Shown: piece after piece, positions 4,975 through 6,889 of the stretch | Numbering within the stretch: the stretch's first letter is position 1 | Layout of the letters: each line of letters opens with the position of its first letter | Origin: CAZMGD01 sp964565705 | Lineage (GTDB): Bacteria; Actinomycetota; Acidimicrobiia; Acidimicrobiales; Ilumatobacteraceae | Direction of reading: 5' to 3' | NCBI GenBank assembly: GCA_964565705.1 | Contig: CAZMGD010000161.1 | Location: forward strand, 1-6,889 | DNA length: 6,889 nt | The notes under the pieces: model-generated | The model's database searches: none | What the model was told of the DNA's origin: nothing | The model's input: the letters and a program-made list of their open reading frames with translations, nothing else | Translations under genes and position numbers: made by a program

Positions 4975-5955
4975 ATGGAACTCGTCCTCGCGATCGACAT
5001 CGGCAGCACGAAGATGGCGGTCGGCCTGGCGACGCGGCGCGGCGAACTGATCGATCGCGAGCAGCTCACGGTCGACCACGATCTCGACGGAGAATCGCTG
5101 TTCGAGACGTTGGCGGAGGTCGTGGATCGGCAGATGGACCGCGCCGAGGAGCGGCACCAGGGACAAGTCGTGGCGGTCGGCGTCGGATGTGCGGGACCGG
5201 TCGGCCCGGACGTGGAGTGGGTATCGCCGCTGAACACGCTGTCGTGGCGCCAGTTCGCGCTGCGTGAACGGCTTCGCGGCCTCACTGGACTCGACGTGTA
5301 CGGCGACCTCGACGCCAAGGCGCTGGCGCTCGGTGAAGGCTGGCTGGGTGCCGCCCGCGGCCACGCGAACTTCCTGGCGATGGTCGTGTCGACGGGCGTC
5401 GGTGGGGGCGTGGTGCTCGACGGGCGGCTGCTCGACGGCGCGTCCGGCAACGCCGGGCACGTCGGCCACGTGATCGTGGAACCGAACGGTCGGCGCTGTG
5501 CCTGCGGTGCGAAGGGCTGCCTCGAGGCGGAGGCCAGCGGCACGGCGATCGCCCAGATCACGGGGCGGCCCGCCAGCGAACCGAGCTACGACATCATGAT
5601 CCGGACCGGGCGGATGGTCGGCATCGCGGTCGCGTCGGTGTGCAACCTGCTGGATCTCGACCTCGCCGTGGTCGGTGGCTCGGTGGCGCTGGGCTTCGGC
5701 GCGACGTTCTTCAACGCAGCGCAGCAGGAGATCGACGACCACAGCCGGCTCAACTTCGTCCGCGGTGCCCGCATCACGCCGGTGCGCCTCGGCGACAAGG
5801 GGCCACTGGTCGGTGCGTGCGCGGTCGGCTGGCGAGGTGTCAACCGCTTCGGCGTGTCCGAGCCGCCGCCCTCGCGAGCAAAGGCCGCTGCGCCGCCGGG
5901 GCTGTTCGACGAGGTTCCTGACGCAGCGCACGACGCCGACGAACCAGCGGTCTGA
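4975..5955 (+). CDS. ROK-family sugar kinase (glucokinase-like)
   Basis: Predicted cytoplasmic ATP-dependent sugar kinase of the ROK group, 326 residues. The N-terminal phosphate loop is AIDIGSTKMAVGL (6-18). CAGPVG (72-77) matches the connecting/adenosine region. Asp113 in DLDAKALALGE is the presumed catalytic base. STGVGGGVV (139-147) is the second ATP-binding motif. The ROK zinc site is complete: His165, then Cys175, Cys177 and Cys182 in CACGAKGCLE, with Glu184 after it. ROK repressors carry an N-terminal winged helix, which is missing here, so this is an enzyme rather than a regulator. Two motif changes are notable: the usual END is DLD, and the usual GEIGH is GHVGH, so the sugar specificity may differ from glucose. 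A roughly 30-residue Pro/Ala/acidic tail (from about 296) looks disordered. ATG 4975 gives the exact family N-terminus; the open frame upstream of it is antisense to the phosphodiesterase. The gene is divergent from the phosphodiesterase. Confidence 0.92.
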   Translation: MELVLAIDIGSTKMAVGLATRRGELIDREQLTVDHDLDGESLFETLAEVVDRQMDRAEERHQGQVVAVGVGCAGPVGPDVEWVSPLNTLSWRQFALRERLRGLTGLDVYGDLDAKALALGEGWLGAARGHANFLAMVVSTGVGGGVVLDGRLLDGASGNAGHVGHVIVEPNGRRCACGAKGCLEAEASGTAIAQITGRPASEPSYDIMIRTGRMVGIAVASVCNLLDLDLAVVGGSVALGFGATFFNAAQQEIDDHSRLNFVRGARITPVRLGDKGPLVGACAVGWRGVNRFGVSEPPPSRAKAAAPPGLFDEVPDAAHDADEPAV

Positions 5956-5986
5956 TCCCGGACGCTGCACCCTCCCGGGCGGCGCT

Positions 5987-5992
5987 TACGCT
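5987..5992 (+). promoter_or_regulatory. Putative -10 hexamer TACGCT for the metallopeptidase gene
   Basis: TACGCT lies 25 bases before ATG 6018 in the 62-base gap after the ROK gene. Initiation about 7 bases downstream would leave a short leader carrying the Shine-Dalgarno sequence. No clear -35 box is seen. A weak 5-bp inverted repeat CCCGG/CCGGG (5957-5961 and 5975-5979) precedes it and could partly end the ROK transcript. Confidence 0.35.
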
Positions 5993-6008
5993 GTGACGAC
6001 CGTCTGAC

Positions 6009-6015
6009 GGGAGAA
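6009..6015 (+). promoter_or_regulatory. Ribosome binding site GGGAGAA deciding start 6018
   Basis: GGGAGAA is the clearest Shine-Dalgarno sequence in the window and lies 2 to 4 bases before ATG 6018. It fixes that codon as the start of the metallopeptidase gene. The oxygenase and ROK genes lack such a site. Confidence 0.6.
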
Positions 6016-6017
6016 CG

Positions 6018-6889
6018 ATGACCAAGATTCGACAGAGCGGTCCATCAGCGCAGATCCAGGACCGACGCGGCCAGAGCGGCGGCGGCGTCGCACCGGGTGG
6101 TGGCGGACTCGGTGGTCTCGGCGGCCTGCTGGCCGGGGGCGCCGCGCTCAAGGCCGGTGGTGGGGTGGTCGGCATCATCGTGCTGCTGGCCGTCATGTTC
6201 CTCCCGAAGCTGATGGGTGGGGCGACGACGAGCCAGGCCTTCGACAGCGGCGCAGCCGTTTCCGGTGACGGCAATCCGTGTGACGACGCGGAGATCAACG
6301 CGGTCGTCTGCGGCGCGACGGAGGACGTGCAGGGGTTCTGGGACCGCCAGTTCAGCGACCGGGGCATGCAGTACGAGCAGACCCAAACGGTGTTCTTCAG
6401 CGGCTACACGGTGACCGGGTGCGGCCAGGCGTCGTCCGACACCGGCCCCTTCTACTGCCCGGCCGACCACCTCGTGTACTTCGATCTCGACTTCCTGGAG
6501 CAGCTGCAGACGGACTTCGGCGCCACGGGCGACCTGGCCTCGCAGTACATCGTGGCCCACGAGTTCGGCCACCACATCCAGAACATCACCGGGATCAGCG
6601 ACCAGGTCACCAGAGCCGAGCAGTCGGATGCGTCGCGAGCCAACCAGTGGAGCGTCGGCCTGGAGCTCCAGGCCGACTGCTTCGCGGGCGTCTGGGCCCA
6701 CGATGCAGCCAGCCGCGAGCGGTTCGACGACGACAACGAGGTCAACGAAGCACTCAACGCCGCGGCCGCGGTCGGCGACGACCGGATCCAGCAGCAGGCG
6801 ACGGGTCGGGTCGACCCGGACTCGTTCACGCACGGCACGAGCGCCCAACGGCAGGACTGGTTCCGCCGGGGCTACGAGAGCGGCGACCC
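6018..6889 (+). CDS. Neutral zinc metallopeptidase, YpfJ family (cut at right edge)
   Basis: Membrane-anchored putative metallopeptidase; 290 full codons are visible and the frame is still open at the edge. The N-terminus (MTKIRQSGPSAQ, then a Gly-rich stretch to about 49) is cytoplasmic. One membrane segment follows (about 50-66, VVGIIVLLAVMFLPKLM), placing the catalytic domain outside. The domain shows the TGC/GPFYCPAD region (134-150); HEFGHH (181-186) with zinc ligands His181 and His185 and catalytic Glu182; and ELQADCFAGVWAH (216-228), whose Glu216 is the likely third ligand. The late block GRVDPDSFTHGTS is followed by RRGYESGD at the edge. Remembered E. coli YpfJ (287 residues) matches all these blocks and ends about a dozen residues after the equivalent SGDP, so little is missing. 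The family's substrate is not established. The start rests on ATG 6018 with GGGAGAA before it. The gene lies 62 bases after the ROK stop, on the same strand, and may have its own promoter. Confidence 0.93.
   Translation, partial: MTKIRQSGPSAQIQDRRGQSGGGVAPGGGGLGGLGGLLAGGAALKAGGGVVGIIVLLAVMFLPKLMGGATTSQAFDSGAAVSGDGNPCDDAEINAVVCGATEDVQGFWDRQFSDRGMQYEQTQTVFFSGYTVTGCGQASSDTGPFYCPADHLVYFDLDFLEQLQTDFGATGDLASQYIVAHEFGHHIQNITGISDQVTRAEQSDASRANQWSVGLELQADCFAGVWAHDAASRERFDDDNEVNEALNAAAAVGDDRIQQQATGRVDPDSFTHGTSAQRQDWFRRGYESGD

Noticed and set aside
4935..5970. Minus-strand frames extending upstream of the phosphodiesterase, and a second one antisense to the ROK gene
   Set aside because: The extension is antisense to the ROK kinase, lacks conserved features, and would displace the family N-terminus by hundreds of residues.
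6045..6848. 267-codon minus-strand frame at the right end
   Set aside because: It is antisense to the zinc metallopeptidase, whose frame stays open to the window edge and carries HEFGHH and ELQADCFAG.

Overview
The window is high-GC, densely coded DNA with strong third-position G/C bias. The gene set and protein style suggest a high-GC actinobacterium, possibly an Acidimicrobiia/Ilumatobacter-like marine lineage. That placement is an inference from protein style, the lack of Shine-Dalgarno sequences at several starts and the actinobacterial flavour of the ROK kinase; it was not tested by phylogeny. No tRNA, rRNA, CRISPR array, transposase or phage gene was seen.

Layout from left to right: the last 90 codons of rpoC (RNA polymerase beta') enter from the left edge (+). 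They converge on ung (uracil-DNA glycosylase, -), and a perfect 20-bp hairpin lies between the two genes. Divergent from ung is a two-gene unit (+): a fold-type II PLP enzyme of the D-cysteine desulfhydrase / ACC deaminase family, then a small AhpD/carboxymuconolactone-decarboxylase-like protein with a CxxC motif. Next comes a single 2-oxoglutarate/Fe(II) oxygenase of the isopenicillin-N-synthase type (+), bracketed by copies of a GC-rich composite repeat. A cytoplasmic-looking type I phosphodiesterase / nucleotide pyrophosphatase (-) converges on it. Its start nearly touches that of a divergent ROK-family sugar kinase (+). Last is a membrane-anchored neutral zinc metallopeptidase of the YpfJ family (+), cut by the right edge within about 10 to 15 codons of its expected end.

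The genes do not form one pathway. The window reads as a housekeeping boundary (rpoC, ung) followed by independent one- and two-gene metabolic units. The most interesting points are: the composite repeat on both sides of the oxygenase gene; the shared hexamer TAC(C/G)(C/G)T just upstream of three starts, two of them probably leaderless; the Thr/Thr specificity residues that argue against ACC deaminase; the His-to-Arg change in the AhpD-like motif; and the modified sugar-binding motifs of the ROK kinase. I see no convincing new multi-gene system here.
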